The notes beneath the pieces were generated by a model. That model saw only the letters and a list, made by a program, of their open reading frames with translations. It did not search any database and had not been told where the DNA came from. A program made the position numbers and the translations under genes. This document shows, piece after piece, positions 16,275 to 24,190 of a stretch of 39,673 nt of DNA. Source of the DNA: a virus; the IMG/VR virus record IMGVR_UViG_3300046516_000797, positions 1-39,673 of that record. One strand, given 5' to 3'. The stretch's first letter is position 1, and each line of letters begins with the position of its first letter.

Positions 16275-16676
16275 ATGCCGTTCGGAACCGCGACCCTCAT
16301 CACGAATCTCGGGAAGGCGATGTTTGCCGACCGCATCCGGCAGACGCCCGCGACGTACCCGAATGCGCCGCGCTACGCGGGCATCGGCACGGGCGCGACA
16401 GCAGCGGCTCGCACGGCGGCGGTCGCGGATGTCGCCCTCAGCACGCCGGTCGAGGCGCGCGTGGCAGGAGCCGAGTCGGTCGTGACGACCACGGTCGCGA
16501 ATGACACGATGCAAAACGTCGCGACCTTCACGGCCACGGCCGCGCGGGCGGTCGATGAGTACGGCCTGTTCGACGCGGCCACGGCGGGGAACATGTTCCT
16601 GTCCGCGACCTTCCCCGTGATCAATCTGGCCATCGCGGACAGCGTGCAGTTCACCGCGAAAACGCAACTCATTTAG
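16275..16676 (+). CDS. Putative tail fibre/minor tail protein
   Basis: A 133-aa beta-rich protein with ATG at 16275 and AGGAG 7 nt upstream. The pattern (ATLITNLGKAMFADRI, a YAGIGTGATAAART turn, TTTVANDTMQNVATF, VDEYGLFDAATAGNM, then VQFTAKTQLI) matches a widespread type of phage tail structural protein whose last strand ends in a T-I-like tail. The VDEYGLFD block corresponds to the N-E-x-G-x-F motif of that group. It is probably a baseplate or fibre-linked component. It sits between tape measure and the large hub protein, with only 4 nt to the latter. Confidence 0.68.
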   Translation: MPFGTATLITNLGKAMFADRIRQTPATYPNAPRYAGIGTGATAAARTAAVADVALSTPVEARVAGAESVVTTTVANDTMQNVATFTATAARAVDEYGLFDAATAGNMFLSATFPVINLAIADSVQFTAKTQLI

Positions 16677-16680
16677 CGCG

Positions 16681-19600
16681 ATGCCGACCACGGTCGTCGC
16701 GCATATTACGGCGTCGCAAGGCGGGGCGACGACGCCGTTCACCACGCCGCCGCTCGCGACGACGGGCGCGGATGCCCTCATCGCGTACATCGGCGCGCAC
16801 GCGGCGAGCGCGGGTGGCCCCGGGACCCCGACCGTGAGCGACAGCTACGGCAATACGTGGGTTGTGCAGAATATCGGTGAGGCGGGGAACGTGCAGGGGT
16901 GGATCGCGTACGCGACCGGCCCGCCCGCGCCAACGGTGGGCCCCGGTCACACGCTCACGATTGGCAATACGGCATACGCGGGGGTAGTCGTCACCGCGTT
17001 TCGCGGAATCCAAACACTCGCGGCTCCCCCAGATCGCGGCGTCGCGCCGTCAGCTCCTACAGCGGCGGCGACGATGCAATTCGGCCCAATCACGCCGGGA
17101 CGCCACGGGGAAGTGCTCTTCGGCGCGTGGGTCTTTAACCAAGCGATGGGATCGCCCCCCACGGTCGATAGTGGTTTCACGCGGCTGGATTTTCTGGATA
17201 CCGTCGGCGGCGTGAATTTCGGGATCGCCACTGCGTATTTCGTCCAAGGGGCGGCGGCGCTGCAAGGCTTTACCGCGACCATGCCCGTCGCGGTGCAGAT
17301 GGCCGGGCATCTGGTGTCGTGGTACGCGGCGGCGGCGATGCCCCCACCGACGCCGGTCCTACTGACTGCGGTGGGCGGAGCCAGCCAAACGGGGATCATC
17401 ACCAGCAGCTCGATTGACACGACGGGGGCGGATACGTTGGTGATGGTCGTCGCCGCCAACGCGGCGGCGGGGTTTCCAGCCATCAGCGACACCTACGGGA
17501 ATACGTGGGTCCTTGGGCCAAGCGGCCAGGGCGTCGCCAGCAACGCGTTTCTGCTCTACGCGAAAAACGCGCACGTCGGGGCGGGCCACGCGTTCACGTT
17601 TGGTCCGGCCGGAGCCAACCTCATGGCCTCGTTTGGCGTGTTGGCGTTTGCGGGATTGCGCGTCGATAACCCGCTTGGTACGACCGGCGGGCGGCAGTTT
17701 CTGTCTGCTACGTCCGTGCAAGCGTCGATGACGACGGCACGCGTCAACGAGGTGAGTTTCTTCGGCGCATCGGTTGAGGCCGTGATTACCCAGCCGGTCG
17801 TGGATTCAGGATTTAGTTTAACGTTCTGGGCTCCGGGCATCGCGGGGACGTACTACGGATCGTTGCTGGCCTATCGCGTCAACGCGACACCGGGCCTCGT
17901 GCAACCGACCGCCTCGTGGACGCCCGCGACGAACGGGATCGCCGTGTGGTTCACGTTGTACGCGCCGCAAGCGATCACGCGGACGCCGGTCGCGTTCCAA
18001 GGACAAACCGCCGCCGCCCGCCGCGCGACGATGCGTACGCTGCCGACGACGACGCAAGCGCAGACCGCGTCCTTCGTCTGGGGCTGGTTCCGCAAACTGA
18101 CCGTCGCCGCGACGCAAGCGACGAGCGCGGCGCTCTCCTCTGGCCGCGCGTTTCTGAAAGCGGTGACCGCGACCCAGGCGACGACAGCGACCATCCGCCG
18201 CGCGCTCGGGCGCACGCTCGCCGCCGTGCAGGGGAGCGCCGCCACGCGCGGCCTCGGCCGGGTCCTGGCGGCGGTGCAGCGGCTCGTCGCCAGCCTCACG
18301 AACATCCAAGATACGGCGGCGTTTCACTCGGTCGTCGGGATCACCATCGACGGGGTGGACGTGAAGGGCCGCGTGCGGATGCGGACCCTTACGATCCACG
18401 ACGCGCTCAACGATGCGCCGAATACGTGCGCGCTCGCGATCGAAGCGCCACAGCCGAAGGTGGGGCAGCGATTGCGCGTCACGATCAACGCCGCGCACCC
18501 GCAGCTGTTGTTCGACGGGCCAATTGATTCCGTGATGACGAGCTACGAAGGCCTGCCCGCCCAAGTGATCTACAACTGCACGGCGGGCGACGACCTGGTG
18601 CTCTTGAATCGCAAGCGGCCGTTCGGCGCGTGGACGAACGTCTCGGCGACGACCGTCGCGCAAAATCTGATCACGCAGTTCGGACCAGGCTTTACCTCGA
18701 CCAACGTCGCCCCAGGCCTGCCGGTGGTGTCCGTCGTCTTCGACGGGACGGCCACGTTCGGTGCGTGCCTGCAACAACTCGCGAAGTTGATCGGCGGCTA
18801 CTTCTACGTCGAGGACCTGGACCTGCATTTGTTCCTGGCCGAACCCGGCACCGCGCCCGATCCGATTGACGCGACGCACAAGTTTCTCGACAGCCCGCCG
18901 ATCACCGCGAGCATCGACACGTCGCAAGTGCGGACGCGGCTCTACGGCAAGGGGCACAGTGAGCAGGTGCCCTGCGACGTGCTCGCCAACGACACGATCT
19001 TGCCTATTGCCGATGCCGTGATGTTCAGCCAGAGTCCAGGCGGCCTGGCGATTGTCGCGACGACACCGGATGGCGCGCAACATCAGCGCATCAACTACAC
19101 CGACCGCCGCATCGGTGGGGCCAGTTCGTTTGTGGGACCGGGCGCAGCGCCGAGTGTCGCCCCGACGGCCACGGGCGCGTTCGGGTCGAGCGCACTGGCG
19201 GTGGGCGCGACCTATCAATACGCGTACACCTGGGTGACGGCGGCGGGCGAGTCGCGGCCGAGTCCGACGGTACCCGTCACGCCGGGGACGCTTGGCAGCG
19301 CCGGTCCCGCGAATGGGCCCTCGCCTACGCAAGTGACGAATTTCTTCAACAGTGACCTCGTGTACGGCCAGCAATACAACTACGCGTGCGCGTGGAATTA
19401 TGCGACGGGCCTCAGCAACGGCACGCTCTCGGCGCTCGGGCCGGCGCGGTCCATCGTCTGCGATCACTGGTGGAACAACTCCCCGCCCGACGGCGCACCG
19501 CGGTACTACACCAACGGTTTCCAACTTTACCCGCCGAGCGGCGCGGTCGATGCCCGCGCGAAACAGTTGTGGATCTTTCGGCAAGTCGGGGGCAGTTGGT

Positions 19601-20601
19601 ACTACGTGGGCGGCTGGACCGTTTCAAACGGCACGGTCGGGAATCAATCCGCGTACGACTCCGCCAGCGACGCGTGGTGCGTGGGGTACAACCCGCCCCA
19701 CGGGAACCCCGCCCAGGGGACACAACCCGTGAATCAATTCACCGTCGGCGGGGTCGCCGTCGGGCCGTCGGGCACCACGATCCGTCGCATCTATCGGACG
19801 GGCGCGAACGCCGCGCAACTCAAACTGCTCGCCACGTTGAGCGATAACAGTACGACCGCGATGGCCGCGCCCGACAACGTGGCCGATGCGAGCCTCGGGG
19901 TCAATGCGCCCACGGCAGACACCTCGGGGCTCGTGACGCAATCGGGTGGACAGGTTCTCGCCGGGAGTACGACGATTCCGACGGCGAGCGCGGGGCCGTT
20001 TCCGCTGGCGGGGTGGGCGTTCGTCGGGGCGAACTGGATACGCTATACGGGTATCAGTGGCAACGCGTTGACGGGCGTGCCCGCGAGTGGTCCCGGTTCC
20101 CTCGTGAACACGATCAACTACGGCGAACACATCGTGGTCGCGGACGTGTTGCTCGGCGTGTCGCAGCTGAACCTGCCGGTGCTCGCGGGGTCGTCGTGCG
20201 CGATCTGGGTGCAGGTGGACGACGTGGCCGCGCAAGCCAACATGCAGACGCTCGACGGCGGCGATGGCATCTACGAGGACACCGTGGTGGACGAACGGCG
20301 CGCGGCGATTTCGCTCGGGCAGCTCTGCCAAGCGAATCTCGCGCTCTACAACAATCCGATCATCACGATCACGTACGCGACCCGCGACCCGAAGACGAAA
20401 AGCGGGAAGCGGGTCGTGGTGACACTGGACGCCCCGCTCGCGATCAACCAGACGCTCGTGATCCACACGGTGGACATCACCGAGATCGACATCGCGTACG
20501 CGACGATGCCGCGCTTCACCGTGACCGCGAGCACGGTGCGATACTCGCTCGAGGATTTGCTGCGCCAGCTCGCCACAGCCAACAACGCCACCACGTCGTA
20601 A
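16681..20601 (+). CDS. Large tail hub/fibre protein with duplicated N-terminal domain
   Basis: A 1306-aa protein, the largest product here. Residues 1-218 and 225-428 are a tandem duplication: TTGAD at 27 and 247, SDSYGNTW/SDTYGNTW at 53 and 269, VDSGF at 162 and 374; the units look like beta-sandwich, possibly glycan-binding, domains. Residues 430-545 are a helical repeat (TATQATTAT, GRTLAAVQ and variants, about 20-residue period). From about 553 a tail-hub-like domain begins (GITIDGVDVKGRVR, QRLRVTINAAHPQLLFDGPI). A fibronectin-like stretch (YQYAYTWVTAAGESRPS) near 840 and a C-terminal hub segment (GIYEDTVVDERRAAI) follow. It probably forms the tail tip and contacts the host. No Shine-Dalgarno is visible. 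Confidence 0.8.
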   Translation: MPTTVVAHITASQGGATTPFTTPPLATTGADALIAYIGAHAASAGGPGTPTVSDSYGNTWVVQNIGEAGNVQGWIAYATGPPAPTVGPGHTLTIGNTAYAGVVVTAFRGIQTLAAPPDRGVAPSAPTAAATMQFGPITPGRHGEVLFGAWVFNQAMGSPPTVDSGFTRLDFLDTVGGVNFGIATAYFVQGAAALQGFTATMPVAVQMAGHLVSWYAAAAMPPPTPVLLTAVGGASQTGIITSSSIDTTGADTLVMVVAANAAAGFPAISDTYGNTWVLGPSGQGVASNAFLLYAKNAHVGAGHAFTFGPAGANLMASFGVLAFAGLRVDNPLGTTGGRQFLSATSVQASMTTARVNEVSFFGASVEAVITQPVVDSGFSLTFWAPGIAGTYYGSLLAYRVNATPGLVQPTASWTPATNGIAVWFTLYAPQAITRTPVAFQGQTAAARRATMRTLPTTTQAQTASFVWGWFRKLTVAATQATSAALSSGRAFLKAVTATQATTATIRRALGRTLAAVQGSAATRGLGRVLAAVQRLVASLTNIQDTAAFHSVVGITIDGVDVKGRVRMRTLTIHDALNDAPNTCALAIEAPQPKVGQRLRVTINAAHPQLLFDGPIDSVMTSYEGLPAQVIYNCTAGDDLVLLNRKRPFGAWTNVSATTVAQNLITQFGPGFTSTNVAPGLPVVSVVFDGTATFGACLQQLAKLIGGYFYVEDLDLHLFLAEPGTAPDPIDATHKFLDSPPITASIDTSQVRTRLYGKGHSEQVPCDVLANDTILPIADAVMFSQSPGGLAIVATTPDGAQHQRINYTDRRIGGASSFVGPGAAPSVAPTATGAFGSSALAVGATYQYAYTWVTAAGESRPSPTVPVTPGTLGSAGPANGPSPTQVTNFFNSDLVYGQQYNYACAWNYATGLSNGTLSALGPARSIVCDHWWNNSPPDGAPRYYTNGFQLYPPSGAVDARAKQLWIFRQVGGSWYYVGGWTVSNGTVGNQSAYDSASDAWCVGYNPPHGNPAQGTQPVNQFTVGGVAVGPSGTTIRRIYRTGANAAQLKLLATLSDNSTTAMAAPDNVADASLGVNAPTADTSGLVTQSGGQVLAGSTTIPTASAGPFPLAGWAFVGANWIRYTGISGNALTGVPASGPGSLVNTINYGEHIVVADVLLGVSQLNLPVLAGSSCAIWVQVDDVAAQANMQTLDGGDGIYEDTVVDERRAAISLGQLCQANLALYNNPIITITYATRDPKTKSGKRVVVTLDAPLAINQTLVIHTVDITEIDIAYATMPRFTVTASTVRYSLEDLLRQLATANNATTS

Positions 20602-20615
20602 CACAGGAGAGCACA

Positions 20616-20798
20616 ATGGACCCGACACCGAAACCCGATCACGACCTGCCCGGCGACCGCGACCCGCGTCCGGATCACGATCTGCCGGGTGACCGCGACC
20701 CGCGCCCGGATCAAGGCCTGCCCGGTACACCCGATCGCCCAGGCGGACCGCGCCCCGATCACGATCTACCGGAATCGGAGCGGCCCGAGCCGAAGTAA
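20616..20798 (+). CDS. Acidic proline-rich dodecapeptide-repeat peptide
   Basis: A 60-aa product with AGGAGA 6 nt before the ATG. It is built from a 12-residue repeat, DHDLPGDRDPRP, in two to four copies with decay; the DNA shows a matching 36-bp period. It has no hydrophobic core and is predicted to be disordered. It follows the tail hub gene by 14 nt, so it may be the last late gene. Its 3' end overlaps by 33 nt with a leftward gene. Function unknown; the good ribosome-binding site is the main evidence that it is real. Confidence 0.6.
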   Translation: MDPTPKPDHDLPGDRDPRPDHDLPGDRDPRPDQGLPGTPDRPGGPRPDHDLPESERPEPK

Positions 20799-21011
20799 CT
20801 GCGGCGTGAAAGCCGACGCCTCGCGCTCGACAACCGCGACCTCGTGACAGCGGACGATGTTGGCGCGCGCGAGGATCTCGTCGGCCTCGGGTTCCGTGTA
20901 GCGGCCGGCGTCGGCGAGCGCGACGGTGTACCCGTTCCAGTCCGGTCGCCACCAGGCGTGGTGCTCGAACGACCAGATCACGTAGACGATCTCACCAGGG
21001 TGATCGATCAC
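20766..21011 (-). CDS. Small leftward protein, WWRPDWNGYT type
   Basis: An 81-aa protein starting at GTG 21011, chosen because GAGGA lies 5 nt upstream on the minus strand. It contains SFEHHAWWRPDWNGYT, then LADAGRYTEPEADEILARAN, a pattern (W-W-x-P-x-x-x-G-Y-T ... A-G-x-Y-x-x-x-E-A) that I recognise from small phage proteins of unknown role. It lies 13 nt downstream of the zinc-ribbon gene on the same strand, forming a two-gene leftward unit diverging from the Xre-type regulator. Convergent 33-nt overlap with the repeat peptide. Confidence 0.7.
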   Translation of the reverse strand: MIDHPGEIVYVIWSFEHHAWWRPDWNGYTVALADAGRYTEPEADEILARANIVRCHEVAVVEREASAFTPQLLRLGPLRFR

Positions 21012-21024
21012 GTTGGTCCTCGCT

Positions 21025-21180
21025 CTAATGTTTCGGCGTTGGCACGCGTCGCGGTCGATTCCAGTACGGCGACTTGCACTTCGGGCACGCGGCCGGCGCA
21101 TAGCCCGGCACGAGCGGCACCCACTGATGCCCGCAGCGTTCGCAGCGCCACCCCGTCTTACTGACGACGGTCTTGCTCAT
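21025..21180 (-). CDS. Small zinc-ribbon protein (leftward)
   Basis: A 51-aa protein, ATG at 21180. Four cysteines in two CxxC knuckles (WRCERCGH and ACPKCKSPYW) form a rubredoxin-like zinc ribbon; the tail is basic (NRPRRVPTPKH). Such mini zinc ribbons are frequent in phage genomes and may act in nucleic-acid or protein binding, but no specific role is known. It is first in the leftward unit and its promoter must lie in the divergent region 21181-21459. A weak AGG precedes the ATG. Confidence 0.72.
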   Translation of the reverse strand: MSKTVVSKTGWRCERCGHQWVPLVPGYAPAACPKCKSPYWNRPRRVPTPKH

Positions 21181-21459
21181 CGCCTAGGGATTTTCGCTGA
21201 GCGGCTAACCGCGCAGTATATCCCGAGGGAGGGAGAGGCTTCCGAAGAATAGCGGCGAGAAGGATACCGCCGCGCCGCTGGTGCAATAACTTGCAAACAG
21301 CTGAGTAGCTACAAGTTGCAGTGTCACCAGACCTTGCAAGGTTTTTGATGGCCGAATAAAAATTTACGCAAAATCGCGCGAGTTGTGCTTTACCGTTCTT
21401 CGCTTGCGGCTGACGACCTATCACGAACGATAGACGCGCAGCACACGGAGTCGGCGACT
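21181..21459. promoter_or_regulatory. Divergent control region with TTGCAA-centred sites
   Basis: This 279-bp gap separates a leftward unit from the rightward regulator and is AT-richer than its surroundings. Three similar sites are visible: AACTTGCAA (21288-21296), its near inverse CAAGTTGCA (21312-21320), and the perfect palindrome ACCTTGCAAGGT (21331-21342). AACTTG and CAAGTT also form an inverted pair. Such clustered dyads look like operators for the adjacent Xre-type protein. The AT-rich AATAAAAATTTAC at 21355-21367 may hold a promoter. Operator function is inference. Confidence 0.55.
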
Positions 21460-21717
21460 ATGGCTAGACGGTCGGCGGCGGCGACGATCGAGGACCTCAC
21501 TCCACACAGCAGCTTCAATACCCGGCTGAAGCTTGCCATCATCAAGAGCGGAATCCCGCAGGGCAAGATCGCGCACCATCTCGGCATCTCACCGTTCCGC
21601 TTGTCCCGCATCGTGCGCGGCCGACAGGCACCCACCGACGACGAGCAGGACCAACTGGCGGAACTGCTGCGGGAGCCGCGGCGGGTGCTGTTCAAGACGA
21701 CGACGCTCGCGCTGTAA
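21460..21717 (+). CDS. Xre/Cro-family helix-turn-helix regulator
   Basis: An 85-aa protein, ATG at 21460 with GGAG about 9 nt upstream. Residues about 20-72 form a lambda-repressor-like domain: FNTRLKLAIIKSGIPQGKIA, HHLGIS (turn), PFRLSRIVRGRQAPTDDE and a closing helix. There is no peptidase or oligomerisation domain, so it is Cro-like in size. It lies at the divergent control region and could repress the leftward unit or its own operon. Whether it acts as the lysogeny repressor or as Cro cannot be decided from sequence. Confidence 0.82.
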   Translation: MARRSAAATIEDLTPHSSFNTRLKLAIIKSGIPQGKIAHHLGISPFRLSRIVRGRQAPTDDEQDQLAELLREPRRVLFKTTTLAL

Positions 21718-21734
21718 GGGGAAGGACGCAGACC

Positions 21735-21899
21735 ATGATCCGTCGCTGGTGGGTCCGCTGGCGCATCCGTCGCCGCGCGCGCGCGTTCGCGCGGGAGTAC
21801 CGCCGCCGCGCGCAGCTGGTGTCGTGCTGTGGGCCGATGTCGGCGCGGTGGCTCCAAACGAATCACTACCTGAGCGGGCAACGTCGCGAGGGGCATTGA
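21735..21899 (+). CDS. Arg/Trp-rich 54-aa basic peptide
   Basis: A 54-aa product, ATG at 21735 preceded by AAGGGGAAGGA. The first 27 residues are strikingly basic (WWVRWRIRRRARAFAREYRRR). A Cys-Cys pair and a NHYLSGQRREGH end follow. It is 17 nt after the regulator gene and 3 nt before the next, consistent with one operon. Composition suggests nucleic-acid or membrane binding. No family recognised. Confidence 0.5.
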   Translation: MIRRWWVRWRIRRRARAFAREYRRRAQLVSCCGPMSARWLQTNHYLSGQRREGH

Positions 21900-21902
21900 G
21901 CC

Positions 21903-22085
21903 GTGCGCGAACTCGTGACGCCTCGACCGGCCGCGATTGTCACCTGCGAATGGTGCCGCTGGACCGCACAGCACACGGCCGATACCCCGCTGGAACTCGT
22001 CGCGTTCCTGCGGCCGCTGCTGCTGAAGCACTACCACCAGGCGCACCCAGACAAATTGTTCGGCCCCGAGGTCCTCGAACCGTGA
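21903..22085 (+). CDS. Small C2H2-like zinc-finger protein
   Basis: A 60-aa product starting at GTG 21903. It contains VTCEWCRWTAQH and, 20-odd residues later, LLKHYHQAHPDK, i.e. CxxC followed by H-x(1-4)-H, a C2H2 zinc-finger layout. It overlaps the next gene by GTGA at 22082-22085, which supports translation. Small zinc-finger proteins of this kind are scattered through phage early regions. Role unknown, possibly DNA binding. Confidence 0.55.
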   Translation: MRELVTPRPAAIVTCEWCRWTAQHTADTPLELVAFLRPLLLKHYHQAHPDKLFGPEVLEP

Positions 22086-22267
22086 AGCGCCGACGCGTCC
22101 AGCACCGGATGGCGCTGTCGCGGCAGCTGTTGAACCGTGCGCCTCGGCGCGCGAGCGGCACGCCCGGCTGTGATTGCGATCAACCGAATAACCCCGACGT
22201 ACAGATGCACGCGGCCGACTGCACGTGGCGGCAGGCGCGCGACACGAGGAGGTCCGATGCCGACTGA
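22082..22267 (+). CDS. Small basic CDC protein, unknown
   Basis: A 61-aa product with GTG start in a GTGA overlap. The N-terminus is basic (MKRRRVQHRMALSRQLL). The second half has GCDCDQPNNP and DCTW, three Cys residues that might bind metal. Its 3' end encodes the AGGAGG used by the next gene and overlaps that gene by 11 nt. No family recognised; kept because of the tight junctions on both sides. Confidence 0.45.
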   Translation: MKRRRVQHRMALSRQLLNRAPRRASGTPGCDCDQPNNPDVQMHAADCTWRQARDTRRSDAD

Positions 22268-23183
22268 GGTTCGTCACCCTGACGTGGTGGACGACGACGA
22301 TCCCGCCGAGGCCTTGGAGCTGCGGCATCCTGGGGTACCCGTCACGCTCGGCGAACTGGCCGCGCGGAAGGGCGAGGCGGTCGAGATCATCGAGGCGAGA
22401 ATTCAGGTGCTCGAAACGCTGCGCCGGGCCTCGATTCGTGCGACGAGCCCGGCCGATTGGTTGTTGTTCAAGAGCCCAGACGAGCAGGGCGGACAGATCG
22501 TCGGCTACCTCCAGGACTGCGGCGCCGACCGTGTGCGCGACCTCTTCGGCATCGAAGTGTTCGGCGTCTCGAAACCCGAGAAGGTGGTCGGCGTTGATCC
22601 GAAAATCTTTCACTACCTCATCACGGGCTCGGGCCGCTGCAAGCTGACCCGCCAGGTGCTCGAAGAGGTGGAGGGCGGTCGGTCCTCGACCGATGATTTC
22701 TGCAAGGGCAAGGAAGGCCTCGACCTCGAACTCACGGTCCGGAAGGCCGCGCGCGCGAACCTCGATGGCAACATCACGCGCGAACTGGCCGGCATGAAAT
22801 CCGTGCCGGTGGACGACCTGACCGCAGCGTGGGCCGGCACGTCGAAGAAGGTCGAAGACTGCCGGCGCGGTCGCGGCTTCGGCACGCGCGACGAACGGCT
22901 CGGCGCGCGCACCGAGAAAGCGCCCGACGTGGACCCGCCCATCTGTCCGCATTGCCAGTCGAAGGGGCAGTATCGGCCGGCGAAGGGGACGCGCGGTGCG
23001 TTCTACGGGTGCCCGAAATGGGAGAAGCACGCCGACAAAAAGTTCATCGTCGATGCCGCCGAGTGGGTCGCGAAGGCGCAGCAGCAGCAGCCGCAGAAAC
23101 CGCCGCCGCCAGCAGCTGCGGCCGGCGCTCCGCTCACCGCGAATGAGGTCTTCGGCGCGCGCGAACCCGGCAGCGAAGGCTGA
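22257..23183 (+). CDS. Putative recombination (annealing-type) protein with C-terminal zinc ribbon
   Basis: A 308-aa protein, start fixed at ATG 22257 by AGGAGG 5 nt upstream. Residues 35-60 are a helix; 64-225 form a conserved core (SPADWLLFKSPD, ITGSGRCKLT, VRKAARANLDGNITRELAGM, TSKKVEDCRRGRGFGTRDER). I recognise this core from uncharacterised phage proteins encoded next to exonucleases. A zinc ribbon like that of topoisomerase I follows (Cys230, Cys233, Cys252). The tail is Gln/Pro-rich. The exonuclease gene begins 2 nt after the stop, the usual arrangement for a single-strand annealing protein and its exonuclease. That function is inference, not shown by a known motif. Confidence 0.6.
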   Translation: MPTEVRHPDVVDDDDPAEALELRHPGVPVTLGELAARKGEAVEIIEARIQVLETLRRASIRATSPADWLLFKSPDEQGGQIVGYLQDCGADRVRDLFGIEVFGVSKPEKVVGVDPKIFHYLITGSGRCKLTRQVLEEVEGGRSSTDDFCKGKEGLDLELTVRKAARANLDGNITRELAGMKSVPVDDLTAAWAGTSKKVEDCRRGRGFGTRDERLGARTEKAPDVDPPICPHCQSKGQYRPAKGTRGAFYGCPKWEKHADKKFIVDAAEWVAKAQQQQPQKPPPPAAAAGAPLTANEVFGAREPGSEG

Positions 23184-23185
23184 CC

Positions 23186-24175
23186 ATGACCGCCGCCGCG
23201 ATCGCCGAGCGCGTGGGTACCGCCTGGGCGCAGTTTCTCACCGCGAACAGTCGGCCGGGCACGCCACACGAGTACGTGTACGCGTCGGCGTGGCGCATCT
23301 GCGAACGGCGGATGGTGTATGAACTCACCGAGGCTGACAAGCAGCCGCCGTGGTCACCCGAGATGCTCGCGAAGTTTCGCCGTGGCGACGACCGCGAGCG
23401 CGATCTGCTCGTGGACCTGACCCGCATCGGCCGCACGGCCGACCCGCCGTTCGCGATCATCGGCCAGCAGGAACGGTTCGCGCTGCGCGATCACAAGAGC
23501 CGCACCGCGATTGTCGGCAAGGTGGACGCGCGGCTCGTGATCGATGGCCTCCGCGCACCGCTCGAAGTGAAAGCGTGGTCGCCGATGATGGTGGACCGCA
23601 TCGAAACGTTCGCGGACCTCTTCGAGAATCCGTGGACGCGCTCGGGCGGCTATCAACTCCTGTCCTACCTGTACGGCGCGGGTGAACCCTTCGGCTTTCT
23701 GTTGCTCGACCGCTCGGGCCTGCCGAAGTTGTTGCCGGTCGAACTCGACCAGAACCTCGATCGCATGGAAGAGTTTCTCTCGCGCGCCGAACGGGTGCTC
23801 GACCACGTGCAGGCGGGCACGTTGCCCGACTACCTGGACGACGATCCCGGCGAGTGCCGCCGCTGCTCCTGGTATGGCCACACGTGTAACCCGCCGCTGA
23901 GCGCCGGCGCGGCGACGGTGTTGACCGACCCAGAACTCGAGGCGGCGCTCGAACGACGCGAGGCCTTGAAGGACGCCGGCGCGGAATACAACGCGCTCGA
24001 CAAGGACCTCAAAGCGCGGCTGCGCGGGGTCGAGTGCGGCATCGCCGGCAAGTTTCAAATCCTCGGACGGTGGGGCAAGCAGTCGCGCGTGGAGCTGTCC
24101 GACGCGCTGAAGAAACAGTACACGGTGACGGACCCGAAGGGCCGCTTCACGCTTGACATTACTCGATTGAGTTAG
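23186..24175 (+). CDS. PD-(D/E)XK exonuclease with Fe-S cysteines (Cas4/RecB-like)
   Basis: A 329-aa nuclease. Core motifs: Asp114 in VGKVDARL, then Glu127 and Lys129 in LEVKAW, with GYQLLSYLY (Gln157, Tyr161) as the QxxxY motif. Four cysteines (39, 224, 227, 234) have the spacing of the 4Fe-4S clamp of Cas4/AddB nucleases: one near the N-terminus and CRRCSWYGHTC after the core. A C-terminal helical domain of about 90 residues follows, as in phage recombination exonucleases. It would resect dsDNA ends and hand ssDNA to a partner, likely the upstream protein. Confidence 0.88.
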   Translation: MTAAAIAERVGTAWAQFLTANSRPGTPHEYVYASAWRICERRMVYELTEADKQPPWSPEMLAKFRRGDDRERDLLVDLTRIGRTADPPFAIIGQQERFALRDHKSRTAIVGKVDARLVIDGLRAPLEVKAWSPMMVDRIETFADLFENPWTRSGGYQLLSYLYGAGEPFGFLLLDRSGLPKLLPVELDQNLDRMEEFLSRAERVLDHVQAGTLPDYLDDDPGECRRCSWYGHTCNPPLSAGAATVLTDPELEAALERREALKDAGAEYNALDKDLKARLRGVECGIAGKFQILGRWGKQSRVELSDALKKQYTVTDPKGRFTLDITRLS

Positions 24176-24190
24176 GGCGAGGTGGGCCCG

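Noticed and set aside
17818-19584. 588-aa minus-strand frame opposite the tail hub gene
   Set aside because: It is Arg-rich and without recognisable domains; shadow of the + strand hub protein.
21331-21346. ACCTTGCAAGGT followed by TTTTT as an intrinsic terminator
   Set aside because: The palindrome has no room for a loop (a perfect 12-bp dyad), and it sits in a divergent promoter region with two related sites, so an operator is more likely.
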